Assembly: GCF_030052815.1 (NCBI RefSeq)
Contig: NC_079499.1
Span: 82,933,183-82,997,182, forward strand
Length of the DNA stretch: 64,000 bases
Source of the DNA: Hevea brasiliensis
Taxonomy: Eukaryota; Streptophyta; Magnoliopsida; Malpighiales; Euphorbiaceae
Direction of reading: 5' to 3'
Shown here: piece by piece, positions 11,145-21,663 of the stretch
Layout of the letters: each line of letters begins with the position of its first letter
How positions within the stretch are numbered: the first letter of the stretch is position 1
The notes under the pieces: generated by a model
Database searches by the model: none
The model's input: only the letters and a program-made list of their open reading frames with translations
What the model was told of the DNA's origin: nothing
Translations under genes and position numbers: made by a program

Positions 11145-13178
11145 ATAGTTTATATAACATAAAATATGAATAAATTTGGTTAAGAATTTAATTGAAATTA
11201 AATAGATAAGAAAAGGGTGAAAAAAATGAAAGAAATTAGAATTATGACATCATAATAATGTCATTAAAAGTCTCCCACCCAATCAAGTGTTGACACATGG
11301 CATAAATGTGTTTAAAAAGAAAAAATGGGCTGAAAATGAACAAAAAAAATAAGATCTTTCTCTCCCTTTCTTCTTCCTTGCGTGAAGCTTCTCCATAACC
11401 ACTATTTTCAAGTTCTTTTCAAAGCTTGATTTTACAAACTTCTACCCAACAAAACCCTAACCTAGCAACATAAAAATTTGTTCTTACATCCTAGTGAAGC
11501 TTTTGGGAGCAAAAAGAAGAGGAAAAAAAGAATTTGATCAAGTGGGAAATTCACTCCCTTAGAGGTTAGTGACTTAAATTAGATTTTCTCTTTAAATTCA
11601 TGTTGAAGGAGCATGATTGAGTGTAAAAGTGCAAAGAAATTTAATAAATATCATGTGTATGCCCATCCTATAATTTTGGCAGCCATGGATGTGGTAAGGT
11701 TTTGATGATTTTCATGGAGCTAAAATGGTAATAGGGCTGCCTTAACAATAGTCTCTCAAGTAATATGATGAAATGTTAGTTAAATGCAAGATTGGAGATG
11801 ATAGGGTTAGGGTTTGAGTATAAAATGAAGACTTTGAACATGTAATGGTGAAAGTGAATTTTAATGGTCAATGAGTGACCATTTAGTGATGTGTAAACAA
11901 GAAATGAAGTGGTTTGTGTAGTGGGAATTGAGATTAGTGTGGCTGCCCTTGGTGACCTGCAGAATTGGACATGAGTCTAGCAGGTTTGGGCAGCAATAAC
12001 TTGAATTATAAAGGTCCAATTGGTGCAAGGCCAATTGGAAATGAAACTAGACACATAATGGCACAACTTTGGTGAAGAAATCATGCTCATAAAATCAAAC
12101 TAAGTTGACCAAAAGTTTGCCCTAATCCGGGTGACCTGCAATCTGCCTGGGCAAAATGACCAAATGAACAATATTTAGTCATTTGGCCATAACTCAATGT
12201 AGAAAGGTCCAATTGACCTGAAATTTTACCAGAAACAAGCTGAGATATACACCAACAACTTTCATGAAGAAACCTAACCCTAATTATGACCATAACCTAA
12301 TCAAATTGCCAACCAAACTTAGGTTACCAAATCTGGCAGAACCAGTTTTGCCAAGAATTTTGGAATCTGTCCAATTCGGCCAGTTATGGTGTTTAGGCCA
12401 TAACTTGAGCTACAAAACTCCAAATAGAGTGATTCAAAAAAAAAAAAAAAAATTCAACTAGACAAAATAAGGAACAACTTTCATTTTGATCATTTTTCCA
12501 AATTCCCACTGCAAAAGTGACTAATGGAATAGTAAACCCAAAGCTTGAAAACTGAAAATTCTGTCCAATTCACATTAAGCTTAGAGATGGTATTGGCAAC
12601 CAATACCAACAAGTTTAAAATGCAAAATGTGGTATGTTGATGATATTTAAACTAATTTACCTATTGCCAATGCAAAAGTCAACATTTTGGTTGACCAATG
12701 AAATGAATAGTAATCATAAAAATTCAATTTCAAAGAATTACATAAATGAAAAGTGTTAAATGCCCTAGTAGGCCTAATGTGATTGGTTTGGATAGGTTGG
12801 CATGCCAATAGGGTTCTGTTAGCAGTACTGCATATGGCTTCATGCCATTCTGTATTTCATGGCTTTCCATGCCATTCTGTGACATAATAGCCTTTGGCTA
12901 TGATATTGAGTTGTTATACTCGGGTTTAATCCCCGATAATTATTACAGCTTATTAGCTGTTCTATTGCACACCGAGAGACACAATGTGACCGATGGTGTG
13001 ATGGTCCGAGGTACTTAGTACCCAATATCAGTTTACCCATTTATCCAGTCCAGTCAACTAGTATAGGTTACTTGGGAAATGTTAATAAATCTTACCAAAC
13101 TTTAATCGAATAATATTGCAATAAATATTTGAAATTAAGTCTACCCAAAAAATTGTAAACATACATTCTGCATACATG

Positions 13179-13205
13179 TTTTTATTTTATTTTATTTTAT
13201 TTTAT
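13179..13205. repeat. (TTTTA)n microsatellite in LTR of A
   Basis: Five TTTTA units just upstream of the CTAAGC stem-loop. Equivalent tracts sit at the same LTR position at 21028-21054 (A 3' LTR) and, on the other strand, near 35345-35377 and 54165-54190 (both LTRs of D). It is therefore inherited with this LTR subtype. Confidence 0.85.
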
Positions 13206-13215
13206 ATTGTCACCA

Positions 13216-13233
13216 CTAAGCAGAATTGCTTAG
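13216..13233 (+). other. Conserved LTR stem-loop (CTAAGC...GCTTAG)
   Basis: A 6-bp perfect stem with a 6-nt loop, followed by a second GC-rich inverted repeat (GCGCGT...ACGCGC). The same element occurs in LTRs I (605-622), A 3' (21065-21082), F (43154-43171 and 50984-51001) and, reversed, C (28367-28384) and D (35320-35337 and 54136-54153). Its position near the end of the LTR suggests a role in the transcript end or leader; this is inference. Confidence 0.7.
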
Positions 13234-13812
13234 CGCGTCACTTTTGCCACGCGCATGTACTGGAGACATAGCTGGGGAGTCCAGCAGACCTCATACAGGG
13301 TGAGTTTTCAGATCTGCACTCAGAGTTCAAAGTCACCTCACAATTGCAGTGCATTGGTAGGACATTGGGTTACCTAAGTCTTTTGTATTTGTAAACTTTT
13401 GTTATGTATATTATAAACTCATGTAATCATATTTTTGCTGTAATTACCCATGAGCTGTGTTCAAAAATAAATGAGTATTTCTCATTGAATTGTGTGTGAT
13501 ATGAGATAAATGTGAATTTTGAGATACTGAATTGATTTGAGAAATTGTTGAAAAATGTTGGTGGTTGACTGAGATTGAGATTATAATTATATTGGAAGTG
13601 TTTTTAAACAGGTTCAGAAGAATTGTTTTCCAATTTATAAGCACACTCTGATTTTCTATAAAATTTACGAAAAAATTTAGATTTATCAAAAATTATAAAT
13701 AAATGAATAAAAAGGGATTAATTGAAATTGAAACATGAATTGGTGTTCTGACACACTGAGTGGTATAACTTGCTCGACTACACTGTAGACAGGTAAGGGG
13801 TGTCAAATTTAG

Positions 13813-13824
13813 TGGCATCAGAGC
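13813..13824 (+). other. Primer-binding site of A (initiator Met-tRNA type)
   Basis: TGGCATCAGAGC lies six bases after the LTR end. It differs by one base from TGGTATCAGAGC of elements B and F, which is complementary to the 3' end of plant initiator methionine tRNA. This is where minus-strand DNA synthesis would start. Confidence 0.85.
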
Positions 13825-13935
13825 ATCGGTTCAGGCGTTTCTGGGCCTAGATAGAGTACATACCATTGCATTGCATTTATAAGTGTTGAGGTAACACTGA
13901 TGCAGATCTGTTTGTTTTCTGATTTTGAATAGGAT

Positions 13936-15180
13936 ATGGATCCTGCTTCGCAAAGAGCAGTTGATGAAGAGGTGGAGAGTCATGCTCCACCAAGTGAAGT
14001 CTGGGGCGGGGAGAATCTGCTCCACCGGCCTAAGGCACTGCCCGCCTCGGTTGCTCTATTTCAGCAAATGACTGAATTCTACTGGCAAATGATGGGGGCA
14101 ATTCCACCACCACAACCACAGCCACAACCTCCACCAGTGCCACAAAATCTCATCTGGAGAAATTGAGAAAGCATGGGGCTGTGGACTTCTTTGGGAAGAG
14201 GGAGGATGATCCCATGGTCACAGAAAACTAGCTAGATAGAACCATCAGAGTGCTGAAACAGCTAAATTGCACCCCCGAGCAGAACCTAGTGGGTGCTGTG
14301 TCCCTACTTCAGGATGATGCATATCAATGGTGGGACACAGTAACCAGTGAGGTGCAACTTGAACGGATCACTTGGGAATTCTTCCTCACCGAGTTCAGGA
14401 AGAAATATATTAGCAAAGTGTATTTAGAAGAGTGAAGAAGGGAATTTATCAATTTGAGACAGAGACAGTTGTCAGTGGCTGAGTATGAGCATGAGTTTGT
14501 CAGACTGAGCCGGTATGGGAAGGAGATAGTCCCTACAGAGGCAGAGAGGTGCAGACGGTTTGAAGAAGGGCTCAATGTCAACATCAAAGTCATGATCACA
14601 GCACTGTAGATCACTGATTTTTCTAAACTAGTAGATGCAGCATCAAAAGTGGAAAGGGTCAGAATCAATGAACAAAATAGAAGGGAAAACGAGAAGAGAG
14701 TGCAGGTCATCCGGTATATTTTGTGCTCCCATTAAGAAGAGTAAGGGTCCTCCTGCTCAGAGTTCAGGACCACCACAGGGTCAGGGTTAGTCTCAGGGGC
14801 CCAGACCACAGTTCACACCTAGGAGAGGCCAGTCCACACTATCAATGGGCAGCTCTCCAGGGACGGTGTTTAGGGGCGGCCCACGCATCTTACGCTTGTC
14901 GATCTTGCCGAAGTGGCATAAGGGGGAATGTTGGCGAGTGACTGGTGCATGCTTACGGTGTGGATCAACAGAAAATCAGATCAAGAATTGTCCGAAGAGG
15001 ACTACTATAGTTGCTCCAACACAAACTGACAGACCTACTCCTGCACCACAAAGAGGTAGGAAGCCTGGTAAACCTGAGGTAGCTGGTCCATCACTGAGGC
15101 CTGCATCCGAGTCAGCTGAGAGGCCAGACACTAGAATACCAGCCAGGGCTTATGCCATCAGAGCTCAGGAGGAGCAAGAT
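13936..15180 (+). pseudogene. gag: Element A Gag (degenerate)
   Basis: The start ATG at 13936 (MDPASQRAV) is conserved in D and F. The frame opens with a proline-rich N-terminus, shifts near 14150, and continues as the Gag core (around 14250-14435, with DDAYQWWDTV and FRKKYISKVY). It then runs through the RQRQLSVAEYE region to a CCHC knuckle near 14950-14985. Stops or shifts occur at about 14228 (TGG to TAG), 14433 (CGA to TGA), 14608 and 14788. The knuckle reads CLRCGSTENQIKNC: the zinc-binding histidine present in F (CGSTEH) is asparagine here. Gag would form the particle that packages the RNA. This copy cannot make it. Confidence 0.9.
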
Positions 15181-17806
15181 GCCCCGGATGTCATCAGGGG
15201 TACGTTTTCCCTCTACAACACTTCTGTACATGCATTGGTGGATCCAGGATCCACTCATTCCTACATTTGCATCAAACTACCCATAGAGAGGGGAGTTCCA
15301 GTAGAGGAGAGTGATCAAGAAATTCTAGTCACAAATCCACTAGGCCACAGTGTGGTAGTGAATAAGGTGTATAAAGATTGCCCGTTGAGAATTCAGGGGT
15401 ATGAATTCTCAGCAGATCTAATTGAGTTGCCCTTTCATGAGTTTGACGTGATTTTGGGAATGGACTGTTTGTCACGTCATCAGGCAATAGTTGATTGTAA
15501 ATTGAAGAGAATTTCTCTGAAAACTTCTGAGGGTAATGAGATCACTGTTGTGCGTTAAAGGACAGATTTCCTGTCCAATGTTATCTCAGCCACAGTTGCA
15601 AGAAGAATGATGAGAAAAGCCTGTGAAGCTTACCTAGCACATATGGTTGATACTAGGCAAGCTAAGCCAAACCTGAGTGATATACCCATAGTAAGAGACT
15701 TCCCAGATGTATTTCCTGAAGAGTTGCCTGGTTTACCACCAGAAAGGAAAGTCGAGTTTGCTATTGAGGTAATGCCTGGTACAGCACCCATTTCCATTGC
15801 TCCTTATAGGAAGGGACCCACTGAATTGAGAGAGTTAAAAACTCAGTTGCAAGAGTTGCTTGATAAGGGGTTCATACGCCCCAGTGTGTCACCATGGGGA
15901 GCTCCGGTGCTATTTGTGAAGAAGAAGGATGGAACCTTGAGATTGTGTATTGATTACCGGCAGTTGAACAAAGTAACTGTGAAGAATAAATATCCATTGC
16001 CCAGAATTGACGATCTGTTTGATCAGTTGAAGGGAGCCGGTGTATTTTCAAAAATTGATCTCAGATCAGGGTATCATTAGTTAAGGGTAAAGGATGCAGA
16101 TGTGTCAAAAACTGCATTCAGAACCCGGTATGGGCATTATGAATTTCTAGTGATGCCGTTTGGGTTAACAAATGCACCAGCAGCATTTATGGACCTTATG
16201 AACCGTATCTTCCATCCATACTTAGATCGGTTTGTAGTGGTCTTTATTGATGATATTCTAGTGTATTCCAAGACCAGGAAAGAACATGATGAACATTTGA
16301 GGATTGTTCTGCAAACCCTGCGAGAAAAAGAAGCTGTATGCTAAGCTATCCAAATGTGACTTCTGGATGAGTGAAATCTCCTTCCTTGGACACATAGTAT
16401 CAGCTGAGGGGATTAGAGTAGATCCCAAAAAGATAGAAGCAGTGATGGAATGGAAGCCTCCCAGAAATACAACTGAGGTCAGAAGTTTCTTGGGGCTAGC
16501 TGGGTATTACAAAAGATTTGTGAAGGGATTTTCCTTAATAGCTGCTCCAATGACTAAGTTGTTACACAAGAATGTCGGATTTAACTGGAATGACAAGTGT
16601 CAGGCTAGTTTTGAGAAGTTAAAGGCTATGTTGATAGAGGCACCAGTGTTAACACAGGCAGTGTCGGGAAAGGACTTTGTGGTCTACAGTGATGCCTCTC
16701 ATAATGGGTTAGGGTGTGTATTGATGCAAGAGGGGAAGGTGGTCACTTATGATTCCAGGCAGCTAAGACTACATGAACAGAATTACCCTACCCATGATAT
16801 AGAGCTTGCAGCAATTATATTCGCGCTGAAAATATGGAGGCGCTACTTATATGGTGAAAAGTGCTACATTTACACAGACCACAAAAGTCTAAAATATTTT
16901 CCAACTCAGAAGGAGCTTAACCTTAGACAAAGGCGATGGATTGAGTTCCTGAAGGACTATGATTGTGTGATAGATTATCATCCTAGGAAGGCAAATGTAG
17001 TGGCTGATGCTTTGAGCAGGAAGTCCATCACAACTTTAAGATCACTAAATGCCTGTCTGTCCTTTGCTCAAGATGGAGCTATTTTGGCTGAGTTGCAAGT
17101 GAGGCCAACCCTACTACAGCAAATACAAGATGGGCAGAAGGCATATGAAAAACTAATGGCCATTGTGGGAAAAATTCCTAAGGGGAAGGAAATTGAATAT
17201 GAGGTGAAAGCAGATGGGTGTCTGTACTACAGAGGAAGAGCGTGTGTACCAGATGATGGGGAACTGAAGACTAGTATTCTGAAAGAAGCACACACTAGTG
17301 TTTATGTTATGGACCCGGGAAGCACAAAAATGTATAATGATTTGAAGCCTCATTATTGGTGGCCTGGTATGAAGAGGGATACAGCTGACTATGTGACTAA
17401 GTGTTTAACATGTCAGCAAGTTAAAGCAGAACATCAAGTTCCATCAGGATTGCTACAGCCTATAAGCATACCTGAATGGAAATGGGACCGGGTCACTATG
17501 GATTTTGTTAGTGGTCTACCTCTCACCCAGAAGAAGCATGATGCAGTATGGGTGATAGTGGATAGATTGACGAAGTCAGCACATTTCCTACCAGTTAGGA
17601 CTGACTACTCACTGGAGAAGCTAGCAGAATTGTATATCAGTGAGATAGTTAGACTGCATGGAATCCCACTTTCCATCATATCTGACCGAGACCCAAGGTT
17701 TACATCGAGATTCTGGAAAAAGTTGCAAGAAGCCTTGGGCTCACAACTCCGTTTTAGCATGGCTTTTCATCCTCAGACGGATGGACAGTCAGAACGAGTA
17801 ATCCAA
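15181..17806 (+). pseudogene. pol: Element A Pol: protease, RT, RNase H, integrase part 1 (degenerate)
   Basis: Continues in frame with the knuckle. The protease has DPGSTHSYI (about 15241). The reverse transcriptase has [10 protein letters not shown] (about 16150) and the catalytic FIDD box (about 16244). RNase H has VYSDASHN (about 16680) and YIYTDHKSL (about 16870). The integrase has a zinc finger (about 17285-17425) and the D, D, E residues in MDFVSG, SDRDP and QSERV. Breaks: stop at about 15556, CAG to TAG at 16078-16080, and an extra A at about 16326 that shifts the frame. The second zinc-finger histidine (MHPGS in D, E and F) is aspartate (MDPGS). The catalytic glutamate is followed by the putative intron at 17807. 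Confidence 0.92.
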
Positions 17807-17880
17807 GTAAACCTAAGAACTAATTGAATTTTCGTAATTAATAAATTGAAATGATAGTAACAATGTGAATTATATGATAG
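17807..17880 (+). other. Putative intron in integrase of A (74 bp)
   Basis: Begins GTAAAC after codons for VIQ (donor CAA|GTAAAC) and ends GATAG before codons for ILEDML. Length 74 is not a multiple of three. The frame before it and the frame of the downstream reading frame at 17881 differ by exactly this amount, so removal joins them in phase 0. D and F carry an insertion of the same length class at the same place; E has none. It is AT-rich with a CTAAT branch-like motif near 17820. Splicing is inferred, not shown. Confidence 0.7.
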
Positions 17881-18642
17881 ATCCTGGAGGATATGCTAAG
17901 GAGTTGTGTCATTGAGTTTGAGGGGAGTTGGGATAGATATCTCCCACTGGCAGAATTCGCATATAATAATAGCTACCAAGCTAGCATTCAGATGGCTCCG
18001 TATGAAGCACTGTATGGGAGGAAATGTAGAACCCCAGTATGTTGGACTGAATTGGGCGAAGATAAGCTGGTAGGACCAGACCTGGTGAAACAGACTGAGG
18101 AGAAAGTGAAGATAATCAAAGCTAACCTGAAGGTTGCCTCAGATAGACAGAAATCATATGCTAACTTGAAGAGAAAAGAGATAGAGTATGCAGTTGGCGA
18201 TAAAGTGTTTCTCAAAGTCTCACCGTGGAAGAAAGTACTGAGGTTTGGGAGAAAGGGTAAGTTAAGCCCTAGGTTCATTGGTCCATATGAAGTCATTGAA
18301 CGTGTGGGACCAGTGGCCTATCGGCTAGCTTTACCACCAGAACTGGATAAAATTCATAATGTATTCCATGTTTCTATGCTGAGGAGATATCGCTCAGACC
18401 CTTCACATGTCATTTCCATGGAAGAGATTGAAATCCAACCGGACCTGACATATACAGAAGAACTTATACGGATCCTAGCTCGAGAAGTGAAGGAACTAAG
18501 AAATAAACAAATTCCACTGGTGAAAGTGCTTTGGAGGCACCACAACACTGAAGAGGCAACTTGGGAAAGTGAAGAGATAATGAGGCAACAGTTTCCTCAA
18601 CTGTTTGCATCAGGTAAATTTCGAGGACAAAATTTTTATTAG
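17881..18642 (+). pseudogene. pol: Element A integrase part 2: GPY/F module and chromodomain
   Basis: An open frame of about 250 codons to TAG at 18640-18642. It starts at the residues matching the helix after the catalytic glutamate (ILEDMLRSC). It continues through YNNSYQASI and GRKCRTP to the GPY/F motif FIGPYEVIERVGPVAYRL (about 18270-18330) and a C-terminal chromodomain (about 18465-18600) with IPLVKVLWRHH and EEATWESEE. Chromodomains of this class are thought to guide integration to methylated-histone chromatin. This is the best preserved part of A and shows no stop inside. Confidence 0.92.
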
Positions 18643-18653
18643 ACGAGAAGAGT

Positions 18654-21600
18654 TGTAACATCCTCATTTTATCTAGTCCGTACAATCTACTGTTCCGGTG
18701 ACCAGTGTCAGTCCGGACAGCTAGAACGTTCGGAAAATAAAAATATTTAAACTAAAGTAAGGAACCAAAAAAAATTAACTCAAATATTAATAAGAAAAAA
18801 ATTTAGGAAAAATTATAAAATAATTTTTGGGACTCTAGAGAAGGGGCATTGAGGTTCATATGGCATTAGAATGCCAAGAAAATAATTAGAAAAATTTTTC
18901 AATCGGTACAGACAATTTTGGCCCGTTAAGCCAAACGGAGGGCATTTTGGTCATTTCGTCTACAGAGATGATTTTTGGCCAACTTGTTCAATTAAATAAA
19001 TAATTTATATAACATAAAATATGAATAAATTTTGTTAAAAATTTAATTGAAATTAAATAGATAAGAAAAGGGTGAAAAAAATGAAAGAAATTAGAATTAT
19101 GACATCATAATGATGTCATTAAAAGTCTCCCACCCAATCAAGTGTTGACACATGGAATAAATGTGTTTAAAAAGACAAAATGGGCTGAAAATGAACAAAA
19201 AAAATCAGATCTTTCTCTCCCTTTCTTCTTCCTTGCGTGAAGCTTCTCCATAACCACTATTTTCAAGTTTTTTTCAAAGCTTGATTTTACAAACTTTTAC
19301 CCAACAAAACCCTAACCTAGCAACATAAAAATTTGTTCTTACATCCTAGTGAAGCTTTTGGGAGCAAAAAGAAGAGGAAAACAAGAATTTGATCAAGTGG
19401 GAAATTCACTCTCTTAGAGGTTAGTAACTTAAATTAGATTTTCTCTTTAAATTCATGTTGAAGGAGCATGATTGAGTGTAAAAGTGCAAAGAAATTTAAT
19501 AAATATCATGTGTATGCCCATCCTATAATTTTGGCAGCCATGGATGTGGTAAGGTTTTGATGATTTTCATGGAGCTAAAATGGTAATAGGGCTGCCTTAA
19601 CAATAGTCTCTCAAGTAAAATGATGAAATGCTAGTTAAATACAAGATTGGAGATGATAGGGTTAGGGTTTGAGTATAAAATGAAGACTTTGAACATGTAA
19701 TGGTGAAAGTGAATCTTAGTGGTCAATGAGTGACCATTTAGTGATGTGTAAACAAGAAATGAAGTGGTTTGTGTAGTGGGAATTGAGATTAGTGTGGTTG
19801 CCCTTGGTGACCTGCAAAATTGGACATGAGTCCAGCAGGTTTGGGCAGCAATAACTTGAATTATAAAGGTCCAATTGGTGCAAGGCCAATTGGACATGAA
19901 ACTAGACACATAATGGCACAACTTTAGTGAAGAAACCATGCTCAGAAAACCAAACCAAGTTGACCAAAAGTTTGCCCTAATCCGGGTGACCTGCAATCTG
20001 CCTGGGCAAAATGACCAAATGAACAGTGTTTGGTCATTTGGCCATAACTCAATGTAGAAAGGTCCAATTGACCTGAAAGTTTACCGGCAACAAGCTGAGA
20101 TATAGACCAACAACTTTCATGAAGAAACCTAACCCAAATTATAACCATAACCTAATCAAATTTCCAACCAAACTTAGGTTACCAAATCTGGCAGAACCAG
20201 TTTTGCCCAGAATTTTGGAATCTGTCCAATCCGGCCAGTTATGGTGTTTAGGCCATAACTTGAGCTACAAAACTCCAAATGGAGTGATTCAAAAAAATAA
20301 ATTCAACTAGACAAAATAAGGAACAACTTTCATGTTGATCATTTTTCCAAATTCCCACTGCAAAAGTGACTAATGGAATAGTAAACCCAAAGTTTGAAAA
20401 CTGAAAATTCTGTCCAATTCACATTAAGTTTAGAGATGGTATTGGCAACCAATACCAAAAAGTTTAAAATGCAAAATGTGGTATGTTGATGATATTTAAA
20501 CTAATTTACCTATTGCCAATGCAAAATTCAACATTTTGGTTGACCAATGAAATGAATAGTAATCATAAAAATTCAATTTCAAAGAATTACATAAATGAAA
20601 AGTGTTAAATGCCCTAGTAGGTCTAATGTGATTGGTTTGGATAGGTTGGCATGCCAATAGGGTTCTGTTAGTAGTACTGCATATGGCTTCATGCCATTCT
20701 GTATTTCATGGCTTTCCATGCCATTCTGTGACATGATAGCCTTTGGTTATGATATTGAGTTGTTATACTTGGGTTTAATCCCCGATAATTATTACAGCTT
20801 ATTAGCTGTTCTGTTGCACACCGGGAGACACAATGTGACCGATGGTGCGATGGTCCGAGGTACTTAGTACCCAGTACCAGTTTACCCGTTTATCCAGTCC
20901 AGTCGACTAGTATAGGTTACTAGGGCAATGTTAATAAATCTTACCAAACTTTAATTGAATAATATTGTAATAAATATTTGAAATTAAGTCTACCCAGAAA
21001 AATGTAAACATACATTCTGCATACATGTTTTTATTTTATTTTATTTTATTTTATATTGTCACCACTAAGCAGAATTGCTTAGCGCATCGCTTTTGCCATG
21101 CGCAGGTACTGGAGACATAGCTAGGGAGTCCAGCAGACCTCATACAGGGTGAGTTTTCAGATCTGCACTCAGAGTTCAAAGTCACCTCACAATTGCAGTG
21201 CATTGGTAGGACATTGGGCTACCTAAGTCTTTTGTATTTGTAAACTTTTGTTATGTATATTATAAACTCATGTAATCATATTTTTGCTGTAATTACCCAT
21301 GAGCTGTGTTCAGAAATAAATATGAGTATTTCTCATTGAATTGTGTGTGATATGAGATAAATGCGAATTTTGAGATACTGAATTGATTTGAGAAATTGTT
21401 GAAAAATGTCGGTGGTTGACTGAGATTGAGATTATAATTATATTGGAAGTGTTTTTTAATAGGCTCAGAAGAACTGTTTTCCAATTTATAGCCGGCACTC
21501 TGCCGGATTTTCTATAAAATTTGCGAAAAAATTTAGATTTATCAAAAATTATAAATAAATGAATAAAAAGGGATTAATTGAAATTGAAACATGAATTGGT

Positions 21601-21663
21601 GTTCCGACACACTGAGTGGCATAACTTGCTCGACTACACTGTAGACGGGTAAGGGGTGTCACA
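18654..21663 (+). mobile_element. Element A, 3' LTR
   Basis: A 3010-bp LTR from TGTAACATCCTC to TGTCACA, followed by the CAAAG target duplication at 21664. It is closely similar to the 5' LTR throughout, apart from the missing inverted duplication. The purine tract before it (about 18642-18653, GACGAGAAGAGT) is interrupted compared with the AGAGGGGAAGA of D and F. The stem-loop is at 21065-21082. Confidence 0.95.

Larger units (their letters stand above)
10666..13807 (+). mobile_element. Element A (family 1), 5' LTR
   Basis: A 3142-bp LTR starting TGTAACATTCTC and ending TGTCAAA (mutated from the family TGTCACA). It is preceded by CAAAG (10661-10665), which is repeated after the 3' LTR at 21664-21668 as a 5-bp target-site duplication. 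It is 132 bp longer than the 3' LTR, explained by the inverted duplication at 10877-11144. It contains three degenerate modules of about 200 bp (around 11995, 12188 and 12399), a CTAAGC stem-loop (13216-13233) and a (TTTTA)n tract. Confidence 0.95.

Noticed and set aside
13740..13807. Host gene promoter or tRNA at the LTR ends
   Set aside because: The conserved bases are the LTR terminus and primer-binding site; no cloverleaf or host exon is present.
15607..15660. A separate gene starting at the ATG at 15607
   Set aside because: It is in the same frame as the preceding protease segment of A; the apparent start only follows a stop created by mutation.
17988..18296. Antisense open frame of 102 codons over the integrase of A
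   Set aside because: It is a shadow of the conserved sense frame; base conservation follows the sense codons.
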